Shown piece after piece: positions 34,681-43,574 of a stretch of 64,000 bases of DNA (position 1 is the first letter of the stretch; every line of letters begins with the position of its first letter). The stretch spans positions 53,495 to 117,494 of the forward strand of contig NZ_NPEV01000010.1 of NCBI RefSeq assembly GCF_003258835.1, read 5' to 3'. Both the position numbers and the translations under genes were made by a program. The stretch is from Rhodobium orientis. Its GTDB lineage: Bacteria; Pseudomonadota; Alphaproteobacteria; Rhizobiales; Rhodobiaceae. Under the pieces are notes generated by a model that saw only the letters and a list, made by a program, of their open reading frames with translations, was not told the origin of the DNA and did not search any database.

Positions 34681-34770
34681 CTGGATTGCGTCGCTGCGCT
34701 CGCAATGACGCTTTTCACAGTGATTTCAACGTCATTGCGAGGAGGCCGGCAGGCCGACGCGGCAATCCAT
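34681..34770. repeat. Palindromic intergenic repeat, copy c
   Basis: CTGGATTGCG...CGCAATGAC (34681-34709) faces GTCATTGCGAGG...GCGGCAATCCA (34731-34769), giving a long imperfect stem like the 9025-9128 copy but with arms in the opposite order. Confidence 0.65.
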
Positions 34771-34847
34771 GTGGTGCCGGCAGCAGGCGCCACGTTCATT
34801 TGGGTGAACCGTCGCTCATCCAACGACGTCGTCACCCTGCCGCACCC

Positions 34848-35633
34848 TCAGATCGTCATGCCCTGGCCGCCATTGACGTCGAGGCAGGCGCCGGTGACGA
34901 AGCCGGCTTCTTCCGAGGCGAGATAGGCGATCGCCGCGGCGACGTCCTCCACCTCGCCGTGGCGACGGACCGGGATCGTGGCGAGCACCCGCTCGCGCTC
35001 CTCCTCCGACTGGCGTTCGGCGAGAAGTCCGCGCACCCTGGGCGTCAGGATGGCACCGGGGCAGACGCTGTTGCAGGTGATGCCGGCGGGGCCGAATTCC
35101 TGGGCGATCTGCAGGGTCAGCGCCTGCATCGCGCCCTTGGCCGCCACATAGTTGGCACCGGCAAAGAGGCTGCCGTAGCGGCCGGCCTTGGAGCCCATAT
35201 TGATGATCCGGCCGTAGCCCGCCGTCACCATGTGCGGGATCACCGCCCGCGTGGTCCTCACGCACGCCGTGACGTTGACGTCCATGACGCGCTGCCAGTC
35301 CGCGTCCGATTGCTCCAGGAAGCGGAACGGGGTGTGCAGCGAGCCGCCGATATTGTTGACCAGCACGTCGATGCGGCCGGTCGTTGCGGCAAGCTCTGCC
35401 ACCGCGTCCGCGATCATCTCGCCGTCGGTCATGTCGAGGGATCGGGTGGCAAGGGAGAGCCCCTTGCTCTCCGCTTCCGCCGCGGCCTCGCTGAGCGCAT
35501 CGCCGTCCCGGTCCCAGATGGTGACCGACGCCCCCTCGGCGGCGAGCCGCATCGCGACGCCCCGGCCGACGCCGCTTGCCGCGGCAGTGACCAGGGCAAC
35601 GCGGCCCGCAAAGCGTCCCTCACAGCGGTCCAT
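34848..35633 (-). CDS. Short-chain dehydrogenase/reductase, catabolic cluster
   Basis: A 261-residue SDR with TAAASGVGRG, LVNNIGG, Ser in INMGSKAG and Tyr-x3-Lys in YVAAK. It ends GACLDVNGGQGMTI, typical of 3-oxoacyl-reductase-like enzymes. ATG 35633 overlaps the TPP-enzyme gene by 14 bases; ATG 35660 is an alternative. It is the last gene of the leftward unit that starts with the TPP enzyme. The product may oxidise a hydroxyacid of the carboxylate pathway; the substrate is not known. Confidence 0.87.
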   Translation of the reverse strand: MDRCEGRFAGRVALVTAAASGVGRGVAMRLAAEGASVTIWDRDGDALSEAAAEAESKGLSLATRSLDMTDGEMIADAVAELAATTGRIDVLVNNIGGSLHTPFRFLEQSDADWQRVMDVNVTACVRTTRAVIPHMVTAGYGRIINMGSKAGRYGSLFAGANYVAAKGAMQALTLQIAQEFGPAGITCNSVCPGAILTPRVRGLLAERQSEEERERVLATIPVRRHGEVEDVAAAIAYLASEEAGFVTGACLDVNGGQGMTI

Positions 35634-37311
35634 TGTCGACCGCCTGGTGGTGGCTCGCATCCGGGTCGACCTTGACGTCGACGACGACCGGCCCGCCCAT
35701 CCTGTGCGCCGTCTCGATGGCGTCGCGGATCTCGCCGGGGTGGTAGACCCGGATGCCCTTGCCGCCGAGGCCCTCCGCGACGGTGACGAAATCGATGTCC
35801 TCGAAATCGACCGCGATGCGCCGCTCGCCGAGATTGTCCCGGACCATGCCGAGGCCGGAATTGTTGTTGACGACGAAGACGGTGGAAAGGTTCTGCTGGA
35901 TGCAGGTAGTGATCACCTGCAGCGTCATCATGAAGCCGCCGTCGCCGGAAAGACAGGTGACGCGCTTGTCCGGGTGCACCAGCTTTGCCGCCGCCGCCGC
36001 CGGTCCGCCCCAGCCCATGACGCCGGTGCCGCCCGGAACGAGGAGCTGCTGCGGATAAGGCATGCGCAAGCCGAAGGTCGACCAGATGCGGTTGGAGCCG
36101 GCATCGAGCGCCAGGATATCGTCGGGACCCAAAAAACCCTGCATCGCCCTGACGAGGTCGACATGATGGACGCTGCCCTGTGCCGCCGGCAGGTCCGGCA
36201 GGACGTGGTAGTCGGTGCGGTCCTTGAGGTCGGCGATGGCCGAGAGCCGCGCCGCGCGCGGGCCGGCGTCGAGCCCGCTCTCGGCAAGCATGGAAATCAC
36301 GTCGGCGACGTCGCCGGTGATCGCCAGGTCGACCGGATAGACCCAGCCGGCATTGCGCGGGTCGATGTCGACCTGCACCAGCGTCTGGTCGCCGGGCCGG
36401 ATCAGGTCCGGGTCCCTGAACCGGGTATAGTCCGGCCCCATGGAGGCGCCGAGCATGACGACGAGGTCGGCTTCCGCGACGGCCCGGTTCGCGGTCGGCA
36501 TGCCCCAGGTGCCGAGCATGCCGGCGGCGACGTCGGAGGTCTCGGCGATCGCGCCCTTGGCGTTGTAGCTGGTGGCGACCGCAATGCCGGCCGCCTCCGC
36601 CAGCGCCTGCAGCGCGGCGCCGCTGTTCGACGCAAGGACGCCGTTGCCGGCGATGAAGACCGGCCTCTTCGCCTTGTCGAGCAGATCCTTCAACCGCGCC
36701 ACCGCGCCGGCGTCGGGCCGGGCAGGGGTGTAGGAGAGGTATCCCTTGGACGGGTAGAGGCCGGGCTTGGGTGCCTCCGGCATCTCCTGGCGGATGATCG
36801 AGGTCTTCATGATGACGGCGGCCGGGCCGGTGCGCGGCAGGCTGGCGTGCTTGACCGCCATCTGGGTGCCGAAGACGGCCTCTTCCGGCGTCGTCGCATA
36901 GGTGCAGTATTTGGTGATCGGCTTCAGGGACGCCATGGCGTCGGCGCCGCCATAGTCGCCGGTCATGGTCTGGTAGACGCCGAGCTGGCCGTAGCCGTCA
37001 TAGTCGGAGGTCTCCGTCAAAACCACCATCGGCGAGCCGGCGAAATGGGCCTCCAGGATGCCGATGGCGCCGATGGTGGTGAGCCACGGGCCCTGGCCCA
37101 TCAGGACGGCGGGACGGCCGGTCAGCCGCCCCGTCACCTGGGTCATGATGGAGGCGATCCATTCGTTGCGTGTCAGGACGACGTCGAGTTCGTCCCGACG
37201 GTCGTAAAAGGCCGGCAGCGACCAGGTGACGCCGAGACCCGGCAAGGTGAAGGCCCGTGTGACGCCGGCCTCGATCAGAGTGTCGACGACACGTTCGTTT
37301 GTCTTGGTCAT
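35620..37311 (-). CDS. Thiamine-diphosphate-dependent enzyme, acetolactate-synthase-like
   Basis: A 563-residue TPP enzyme with three domains. The N-terminal PYR domain has the activating Glu in LTRNEWIAS, a central Rossmann-like domain follows (about 190-330), and the C-terminal PP domain has the TPP motif GDGGFMMTLQ...NNNSGLG. The set fits carboligases and 2-oxoacid decarboxylases such as sulfopyruvate, phosphonopyruvate or benzoylformate decarboxylases; the sequence does not decide. ATG 37311 lies 65 bases beyond the PhyH gene stop. It precedes the overlapping SDR and probably shares a transcript with PhyH. Confidence 0.87.
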   Translation of the reverse strand: MTKTNERVVDTLIEAGVTRAFTLPGLGVTWSLPAFYDRRDELDVVLTRNEWIASIMTQVTGRLTGRPAVLMGQGPWLTTIGAIGILEAHFAGSPMVVLTETSDYDGYGQLGVYQTMTGDYGGADAMASLKPITKYCTYATTPEEAVFGTQMAVKHASLPRTGPAAVIMKTSIIRQEMPEAPKPGLYPSKGYLSYTPARPDAGAVARLKDLLDKAKRPVFIAGNGVLASNSGAALQALAEAAGIAVATSYNAKGAIAETSDVAAGMLGTWGMPTANRAVAEADLVVMLGASMGPDYTRFRDPDLIRPGDQTLVQVDIDPRNAGWVYPVDLAITGDVADVISMLAESGLDAGPRAARLSAIADLKDRTDYHVLPDLPAAQGSVHHVDLVRAMQGFLGPDDILALDAGSNRIWSTFGLRMPYPQQLLVPGGTGVMGWGGPAAAAAKLVHPDKRVTCLSGDGGFMMTLQVITTCIQQNLSTVFVVNNNSGLGMVRDNLGERRIAVDFEDIDFVTVAEGLGGKGIRVYHPGEIRDAIETAHRMGGPVVVDVKVDPDASHHQAVDNGPL

Positions 37312-37376
37312 GGTTCCTCGTTGATTTTATTGTGTTGTTTTTATTGGAGATATCAGTGCATGCCGGAGGTGGCGGA

Positions 37377-38201
37377 TCAGGCGGCGTGGCTGCCGTGTCC
37401 GACCGAAAAGTCGTTGCCGGCCCGGTCGGTGCCGCGCATCAGCCAGATCGGCCTCAAGGGATAGTTCATGGTCGGCGAGACCTTCATGGCGTAGGCCGTT
37501 GCCGGATGGTCCGGGCTGCGGTCGTAGAGCGAGGTCGCCGGCATGTAGCGGATGGCGTAGTCGGCGCGGCGCGTGCCCGACCGGTTATGGTTGGAGCCGT
37601 GCACGGTGTAGACGTCGTGCAGGGAGATCTGGCCGGGCGCCAGCACCACGTCGCGGGCCTGTGCCTCGTCGATCTCCTCCATCTCCTGTTTGATGGCGTA
37701 GTCGTCCCGGTCGGCGACGGCGTGGCGCTCCAGCGTCTTTTTCCTGTGCGAGCCGGGGATGTAGCGCATGCAGCCGTTCTCCACGCTCGAGCCGTCGATG
37801 GCGATGCGCACGGTGCAGGTGGCGAGCGGCGAGATCGGCCAGTACTGGCCGTCCTGGTGCCAGGGCACGGCCTTTCCCTCCTTCGGCGGCTTGGCGAACA
37901 GCATGCTGCCCCACAGGATGATGTCCGGGCCGATAACCTGCGCGACCATGTCGAGGATTTCGGAAAAGCCGCAAAAGCTGAGGAAGTCGTAATTGCCGAT
38001 CATCCTCGCCGACTGGCCCCACGGATTGTGCGGGCCGGAAAGCTGCTCCGGACGCACGTTCGGGTGGTCGGCGATCAGCCGGTCGACGGCGGCCTTCAGG
38101 CCGCTAAGCGTTTCCTCCGGCAGGCGGTAGTCCGGAATGACGAGGCCGTCGCGGTGGTAGGTCTCGATCTCGGCATCCGACAGGCGCGTCTTGCGCGTCA
38201 T
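37377..38201 (-). CDS. Phytanoyl-CoA-dioxygenase-family Fe(II)/2-oxoglutarate enzyme
   Basis: A 274-residue PhyH-type dioxygenase. The metal ligands are VPWHQDGQYW (His-x-Asp) and SLHDVYTVHGSNHN (distal His), with Arg of RYMP as 2-oxoglutarate ligand. Such enzymes hydroxylate small carboxylates, phosphonates or ectoine; the partner TPP enzyme and TTT transporter point to a carboxylate. ATG 38201 has GGGAGGAG upstream. It is divergent from the transporter with a 20-bp palindrome between. Confidence 0.87.
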   Translation of the reverse strand: MTRKTRLSDAEIETYHRDGLVIPDYRLPEETLSGLKAAVDRLIADHPNVRPEQLSGPHNPWGQSARMIGNYDFLSFCGFSEILDMVAQVIGPDIILWGSMLFAKPPKEGKAVPWHQDGQYWPISPLATCTVRIAIDGSSVENGCMRYIPGSHRKKTLERHAVADRDDYAIKQEMEEIDEAQARDVVLAPGQISLHDVYTVHGSNHNRSGTRRADYAIRYMPATSLYDRSPDHPATAYAMKVSPTMNYPLRPIWLMRGTDRAGNDFSVGHGSHAA

Positions 38202-38268
38202 GGCTGGTCTCCTCCCTTGTGGTCGTTCTTGTCGTCTTTTCAGCAAGCGTAATTTTTTTGGAATTTAA

Positions 38269-38288
38269 TTTCAATTTCGAAATTGAAA
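38269..38288. promoter_or_regulatory. 20-bp perfect palindromic operator, IclR candidate
   Basis: TTTCAATTTC followed directly by GAAATTGAAA is a perfect palindrome in an AT-rich patch of GC-rich DNA, between the divergent PhyH and transporter genes. IclR proteins often bind such sites and the cluster encodes one IclR. The site is 68 bases from the PhyH start and 103 from the GTG of the binding-protein gene. Confidence 0.65.
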
Positions 38289-38390
38289 ACCGTTTTTAAA
38301 AATGTATCGTAGGGAAATCTTGTGGCGTAAAATGCGCCCGAGGGCCCGGCCGAAAGGCAAGAGGCCAACAAGAAAAAGGGAGGAATATCA

Positions 38391-39359
38391 GTGGTTCGCA
38401 CGTCCGTTCAGCATGCCGTTCTCGCCGGCGCCGTGGCCCTTGGCCTTGGCGCCGCGCTCAGCGTTGACGCCCAGGCGTTTCCGGAAAAACCGGTCACCAT
38501 CATCGTGCCGTTCGGCGCCGGAGGTGGCACCGACATCACCACCCGCACGCTCGCCGGCCCGATGGCCGAGGCGCTCGGCACCGAGATCGTCGTCAAGAAC
38601 ACGGCCGGTGCCGGCGGCACCATCGGCGCGGCGGAAACGGCGCGCGCCCGGCCCGACGGCTACACCGTCGGCATGATGCCGGTCGGCCCGATGACGACGC
38701 AGCCGCATCTGCGCCGCCTGCCCTACGGTCCGGACTCCTTCGACTATATCTGCCTCGCCTATTCCGCGCCGTCCTCGCTGGTTGTGCGCAAGGATTCGCC
38801 CTTCAATTCGCTCAAGGACATGATCGACTACGCCAAGGCCAATCCGGGCAAGCTCAACTACGGCATCCAGGCGGTCGGCTCGATCCCCCATGTCGCCGGC
38901 CTCGGCGTCAAGGAGGCCTCCGGCGCCGACTTCCAGTTCATCCCGTTCAAGGGCTCGGCGCCGACCTTCAAGGCGATGCTCGACGGCACCGTCGACATGT
39001 TCGTTGCCCACATCTCGTTCCTGACCAAGAACGCCGACCAGGTGAAGTCGATCGCCATGCTGATGGACGAGCGGGTCGCCACCGCCGAGGACCTGCCGAC
39101 GGCCAAGGACCAGGGCTTCGACCTCAACTTCCCGATCTGGGGCGGCATCGTCGCGCCGAAGGGGATTCCGGCCGAGGCCAAGGAAAAGCTGGAAGCGGCC
39201 TGCGAGGCCGGCATGAAGTCGGACGCCTTCGGCGAGCGCATGAGCCAGCTCCGCATGCCTGTCACATACATGTCCGGCAGCGACTTCGAGGCCTTCGTCC
39301 GGTCCGAATTCGCAAGGAACGAGGGCTTGCTCGCCAAGGCCGGCCTGAAGAAGAACTGA
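38391..39359 (+). CDS. Tripartite tricarboxylate transporter binding protein (TctC type)
   Basis: A 322-residue periplasmic solute-binding protein. The signal peptide ends near SVDAQAFP; then come FPEKPVTIIVPFGAGGGTDITTR and later NTAGAGGTIGA, and the carboxylate-binding loops of the Bug/TctC family. GTG 38391 has AAGGGAGGA upstream. It leads the operon with the B and A subunits and the epimerase. The substrate is probably an organic acid. Confidence 0.92.
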   Translation: MVRTSVQHAVLAGAVALGLGAALSVDAQAFPEKPVTIIVPFGAGGGTDITTRTLAGPMAEALGTEIVVKNTAGAGGTIGAAETARARPDGYTVGMMPVGPMTTQPHLRRLPYGPDSFDYICLAYSAPSSLVVRKDSPFNSLKDMIDYAKANPGKLNYGIQAVGSIPHVAGLGVKEASGADFQFIPFKGSAPTFKAMLDGTVDMFVAHISFLTKNADQVKSIAMLMDERVATAEDLPTAKDQGFDLNFPIWGGIVAPKGIPAEAKEKLEAACEAGMKSDAFGERMSQLRMPVTYMSGSDFEAFVRSEFARNEGLLAKAGLKKN

Positions 39360-39415
39360 GTGCGCGGATGGCCCGGGAAGGCCGCACGGCCTTCCCGACG
39401 GCGTGAGGTTTTTCG

Positions 39416-39877
39416 ATGACGCGCGTATCCTGGACGACGGTGATCGGCGCGATCTCGCTGTTGATCGCGGCCTATCTCTTCTACCACACCTTCGATCCCG
39501 TCTATGACGTCTCCATCGTCACCGCCGGGCGCGGACCGGTGTTCTTCCCGCGCATCCTGCTCGCCCTGATGCTGGTGCTGTCCCTTGCGGTGGCGATCGA
39601 GGGCTTTCGCCTGCCGCACCGCTTCTTCAGCGGCCGAACCGCGCTCATCGTCGTCTCCGCGGTCGCGCTCACCGGGCTCTACATCGCCGCCATCACCAGC
39701 GCCGGATTCCTGATCTCCACCGTCGTCTACGTCTTCGCCCTGCCGTTCCTTCTCGGCTACCGCAACGTGCCGGTGATCGGTGCGGTCGCCGCCATCTACC
39801 CGCTGACGGTCTGGTACGTCTTCGACAAGGTGTTCCTGATCATCCTGCCGTCCTCGCCCTGGTTCGACAGCTTTTAA
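39416..39877 (+). CDS. Tripartite tricarboxylate transporter small subunit (TctB type)
   Basis: A 153-residue membrane protein with four hydrophobic segments. RGPVFFPRILLALMLVLSLAVAIEGF and a closing LPFLLGYRNVPVIGAVA are typical of TctB. It partners TctA in the membrane. It lies 56 bases past the binding-protein gene and eight before TctA. Confidence 0.87.
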   Translation: MTRVSWTTVIGAISLLIAAYLFYHTFDPVYDVSIVTAGRGPVFFPRILLALMLVLSLAVAIEGFRLPHRFFSGRTALIVVSAVALTGLYIAAITSAGFLISTVVYVFALPFLLGYRNVPVIGAVAAIYPLTVWYVFDKVFLIILPSSPWFDSF

Positions 39878-39885
39878 GGCCGCCC

Positions 39886-41400
39886 ATGGACGCCCTTTCC
39901 CTCGGTATCGGACATCTCCTGACCCTGCCGGTTCTGGTCTCGGTCTTTGCCGGCACGGTGCTCGGCGTCATCGTCGGCGTGCTGCCGGGGCTCGGCTCGG
40001 TGGTCGGCATCACCATGGTGCTGCCGTTTACCTTCACCCTCGGCCAGATCCCGGCGCTCGCCCTGATGCTCGGCATCTATTGCGGATCGGTCTATGGCGG
40101 CTCCATCTCGGCCATCGTCATCAACACGCCCGGAACGCCCCAGGCCGCGGCGACCGCGCTTGACGGCTACCCGATGGCGCGGCGCGGCGAGGCGGACCTT
40201 GCCATCGGCTGGACGACGGCCGCCTCCGTCATCGGCGGGCTCTTTTCCGTCGCCGTCCTCATCGTCGCCGCGCCCCAGCTTGCCGCCTTCTCGCTCAACT
40301 TCACCGCGATCGAGTATTTCGCCCTCGGCGTCTTTGCCCTCATCTGCATCGCCAACGTCTCGCGCGGTGCGATGCTGAAGGGGTTGCTCTCCGGCGTTAT
40401 CGGCCTCTTCGTTGCCACCGTCGGCGTCGACCACGTCACCGGCGACATGCGCTTCACCTTCGACAATTTCGAGATGACCGCCGGCATCTCGCTGGTGCCG
40501 GCGATCGTCGGCCTGTTCGCGCTGTCGGAGGTGTTCGTGCGGGCCTCGGAAACCCACGTCCTGAAGGAAACGTCGATGTTCCGGGTCGGCTTCCGCCTGC
40601 CGCCCTGGTCGGAGTGGAAGCCACGGCTCGGAATTCTCTTCAAGTCCTGCGCCATCGGCTCCTTCGTCGGCGCGCTTCCGGGCACGGGCGCGGCGACAGC
40701 CGCCTTCATCTCCTATTCGGAGGCCAAGCGCTCCTCACCGCGCCGCGACAGGCTCGGTACCGGCGAGCCCGACGGGCTGGTCGCGGCGGAAAGCGCCAAC
40801 AACGCCGTCACCGGCAGCGCCATGGTGCCGACGCTGGCGCTGGGCATTCCGGGCGACCCGGTCACCGCCGTCATGCTCGGCACCTTCGTCGTCCATGGTC
40901 TTGCGCCCGGCCCCCGCCTCTTCACCGAACATCTCGACCTCGTCTATGCGGTGTTCTTCATCCTCATCGCGGTCAATCTGCTGATGTTCGTCGTCGGTGC
41001 CGTCGGCGCACAGGCGTTCACGCGGGTGCTCCGAATTCCCGAACCGATCCTGATGGCCTCAGTCGTCGTCATCTCGCTGATCGGCGCCTATGGCGTGCGC
41101 GGCAATCCCATCGACCTCATCATCGCCTTCGTCTTCGGCGTCGTCGGGTTCCTGTTCCGCAAGAACGGCTTTCCGCTCGCGCCCATGGTCATCGGCATGG
41201 TGCTGAGCGAAATGATCGAGAACTCCCTGCGCCAGGGATTGCTGATCACCCGCGGCGACTTCCTCGCCTTCTTCGAGCGCCCGATCGCACTCGCTCTCTT
41301 CGTGCTGACTGCCGCGATCCTCTTATGGCCGCCCATCCGCTGGGCGCTCGACCGACGCGGCAAGGCCAATACGAAAAACATGGACTGGACTTCCGAATGA
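39886..41400 (+). CDS. Tripartite tricarboxylate transporter large subunit (TctA type)
   Basis: A 504-residue membrane protein with about 12 segments. GVLPGLGSVVGITMVLPFTF and the internally repeated GALPGTGAATAAFISYSEAK are the family signature, and PGDPVTAVMLGTFVVHGL follows. It is the sodium- or proton-coupled permease. Its stop overlaps the ATG of the epimerase gene (ATGA). Confidence 0.93.
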   Translation: MDALSLGIGHLLTLPVLVSVFAGTVLGVIVGVLPGLGSVVGITMVLPFTFTLGQIPALALMLGIYCGSVYGGSISAIVINTPGTPQAAATALDGYPMARRGEADLAIGWTTAASVIGGLFSVAVLIVAAPQLAAFSLNFTAIEYFALGVFALICIANVSRGAMLKGLLSGVIGLFVATVGVDHVTGDMRFTFDNFEMTAGISLVPAIVGLFALSEVFVRASETHVLKETSMFRVGFRLPPWSEWKPRLGILFKSCAIGSFVGALPGTGAATAAFISYSEAKRSSPRRDRLGTGEPDGLVAAESANNAVTGSAMVPTLALGIPGDPVTAVMLGTFVVHGLAPGPRLFTEHLDLVYAVFFILIAVNLLMFVVGAVGAQAFTRVLRIPEPILMASVVVISLIGAYGVRGNPIDLIIAFVFGVVGFLFRKNGFPLAPMVIGMVLSEMIENSLRQGLLITRGDFLAFFERPIALALFVLTAAILLWPPIRWALDRRGKANTKNMDWTSE

Positions 41401-42359
41401 CAGCCGATGCCCGCCCCGTCCTCATTACCGGTGCGACCGGCTTTCTCGGCTCCTGGATCATCGCCCGGCTGCTTTCCACCGGCAGCAAGGTGGTGGCGAC
41501 CGACGTTACCGACGACCGCAGCCGCATCGACAGCCTGGTACCGCCAGCGGACCAGGGCGCGATCGACTGGCGGCACTGCGACGTCTCCGACGGTTATGCC
41601 GTGGACGCCCTCTTCGCCGAGGTCGCGCCGGCCGCCGTCATCCATCTCGCCGCCCTGCAGATCCCGGCTTGCCGGGCCAATCCCGTCGCCTGCGCCAGGG
41701 TCAACATCATCGGCCAGATCAACGTCTTCGAGGCCGCCCGCAAGCACGGCGTCGGCAACCTCGTCTACACGAGTTCGATTGCCGCAAAGCCGCGCGGGCC
41801 GGCCAATGCGCCGGCCAATCTCTACGGCGTCTTCAAGAAGACCGACGAGGAGATCGCCCGGCTCTACTGGGAGGACCACGGCATCTCCAGCCTCGGGCTC
41901 CGCCCCTTCATCGTCTATGGCGTCGGGCGCGACGACGGCGAGACCTCGGCGATCACGCGCGCGATCCGCGCCGCCGCACTGGGACATGCCTACGAGCTGC
42001 CGTTCCGCACGGAAAGCTGCTTCCAGTATGCCGGGGAGGTGGCCGAGATCTTTGCCCGCGCGACCGAGGCGCACTGGGACGGCGCGCTCGTCTCCGACCT
42101 CACCACCGAGGTCGCGTCCACCGACGATCTCCTTGCTGCGATCCGCATGATCGTGCCGGGCGCAACTGTCACCACGGCCGAGATCCACCGCGCCTCGCCG
42201 ACGGACGGTTTCGACAACGCGCCCCTGAAGCGGGTGATCGGCGATTGGCCGGCGACATCGCTCGCCGACGGCGTCAGGGAAACCGTCGCCCGCTTCCGTG
42301 CACTGGAAGGTGGCCCGGCCGCCGCGACAGCAGCGGGCGCCGCGCGAAAGAACTGGTGA
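41397..42359 (+). CDS. NAD-dependent epimerase/dehydratase-family protein
   Basis: A 320-residue extended SDR: ITGATGFLGSWIIARLL, catalytic Ser in VYTSSIAA; the usual Tyr-x3-Lys is in LYGVFKKTDEE (Tyr-x3-Lys). It reads like a sugar or uronate dehydrogenase/epimerase and fits oxidation in the carboxylate pathway. ATG 41397 overlaps the TctA stop by four bases. It is the last gene of the transporter operon; ackA converges 22 bases away. Confidence 0.88.
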   Translation: MTADARPVLITGATGFLGSWIIARLLSTGSKVVATDVTDDRSRIDSLVPPADQGAIDWRHCDVSDGYAVDALFAEVAPAAVIHLAALQIPACRANPVACARVNIIGQINVFEAARKHGVGNLVYTSSIAAKPRGPANAPANLYGVFKKTDEEIARLYWEDHGISSLGLRPFIVYGVGRDDGETSAITRAIRAAALGHAYELPFRTESCFQYAGEVAEIFARATEAHWDGALVSDLTTEVASTDDLLAAIRMIVPGATVTTAEIHRASPTDGFDNAPLKRVIGDWPATSLADGVRETVARFRALEGGPAAATAAGAARKNW

Positions 42360-42380
42360 GAGCGAGAGCGGGCCGGCGGC

Positions 42381-43574
42381 TCAGCCGATTGCCGGCGAGG
42401 AAGCCTCGGCCATCAGCCGCGCCGTGTGGCTGGCGATCATCGCCTCTTCATTGGTCGGGATGACGAAGACGCGCACGCGCGAGCGGTCGGAGGAAATCAC
42501 CGTGCTGCCGTGCCGGTTGCGGGTCTCGTCGAGCTCGATACCGATCCAGTCGAAGCCCTGGCAGATGCGCTCGCGGATCCTGACCGCGTGCTCACCGATG
42601 CCGCCGCAGAACACCAGCGCGTCGAGGCCGGAGAGAATGGCGATCATGGCGCCGATCTCGCGGCGGATGCGGTAGACGAAGTAGTCGATCGCCTGCAGCG
42701 CTTCCGGCGTGCCGGCGGCCTCTAGCAGCCGCATGTCGTGGGAGATGCCGGACAGGCCCTTGAGGCCGGAGCGGCGGTAGAGCACGTCCTCGATCTCCTC
42801 GGCCGACATGCCGAGCTCGCTCATCATGTAGAGCACGACGCCGGGGTCGAGCTGGCCGCAGCGGGTGCCCATCGGCAGGCCGTCGAGGGCGGTGAAGCCC
42901 ATGGAGGAGCCGACGCTCTGGCCGCCCTGGATGGCGCACATGGACGAGCCGTTGCCGAGATGGGTGACGATGACCCGGCCGTCGGCATGGTGCGGCGCCA
43001 CCTCGTGCAGCCGGTTCTCCACATATTCGTAGGACAGGCCATGGAAGCCGTAGCGCCTAACGCCCTGGTCGTAGAGCTCGCGCGGCAGGGCGTAGGTGTC
43101 GTTGACCCAGGGGTGGGCACGGTGGAAGGCGGTGTCGAAGCAGCCGACCTGGACGGCATTCGGGAACGCCTTTTTCGCCGCGCGTACGCCGGAAATGTTG
43201 TGCGGCTGGTGCAGCGGCGCCAGCGGCCGGAATTCCTCCAGCTCCGCCAGCCGGGCGTCGTCGAGGACCACCGGCTCGGTATAATCCGGGCCGCCATGGA
43301 CGATGCGGTGGCCGACGGCGGCGATCGTATCGGCGGCGAAATGCGCCTGCAGGAAGCCGAGGACGGCGGCAAGGCCGCTCGCATGGTCGTTGACCCGGGC
43401 CTCGTCGAGCACCTCGTCGGCCAGCACGGACTGTCCGGTCTGCGCCTTCAGGCGCGGCATGCTGCCGAGGCCTTCGACCTGGCCGCGGACCTTTTCCACC
43501 GGCGTGCCGTTGACCGCGAACAGGGCGAATTTGATGGAGGAGGATCCGGAATTGAGGGTCAGGATGTGATGCAT
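42381..43574 (-). CDS. ackA: Acetate kinase
   Basis: A 397-residue acetate kinase interconverting acetate/ATP and acetyl phosphate/ADP. Signature segments are LTLNSGSSSIKFALF at the start, HRIVHGG, the catalytic-region FDTAFH with its Asp, HLGNGSSMCAI and GGIGEHA near the end. ATG 43574 shares one base with the upstream stop (TAATG), so it is coupled to the maoC-pta gene. Together the two give a phosphotransacetylase-acetate kinase route. Confidence 0.95.
   Translation of the reverse strand: MHHILTLNSGSSSIKFALFAVNGTPVEKVRGQVEGLGSMPRLKAQTGQSVLADEVLDEARVNDHASGLAAVLGFLQAHFAADTIAAVGHRIVHGGPDYTEPVVLDDARLAELEEFRPLAPLHQPHNISGVRAAKKAFPNAVQVGCFDTAFHRAHPWVNDTYALPRELYDQGVRRYGFHGLSYEYVENRLHEVAPHHADGRVIVTHLGNGSSMCAIQGGQSVGSSMGFTALDGLPMGTRCGQLDPGVVLYMMSELGMSAEEIEDVLYRRSGLKGLSGISHDMRLLEAAGTPEALQAIDYFVYRIRREIGAMIAILSGLDALVFCGGIGEHAVRIRERICQGFDWIGIELDETRNRHGSTVISSDRSRVRVFVIPTNEEAMIASHTARLMAEASSPAIG

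Noticed and set aside
35230..37464. A 744-codon plus-strand frame over the SDR and TPP-enzyme genes
   Set aside because: Shadow frame; the TPP motif and SDR catalytic residues are on the other strand.
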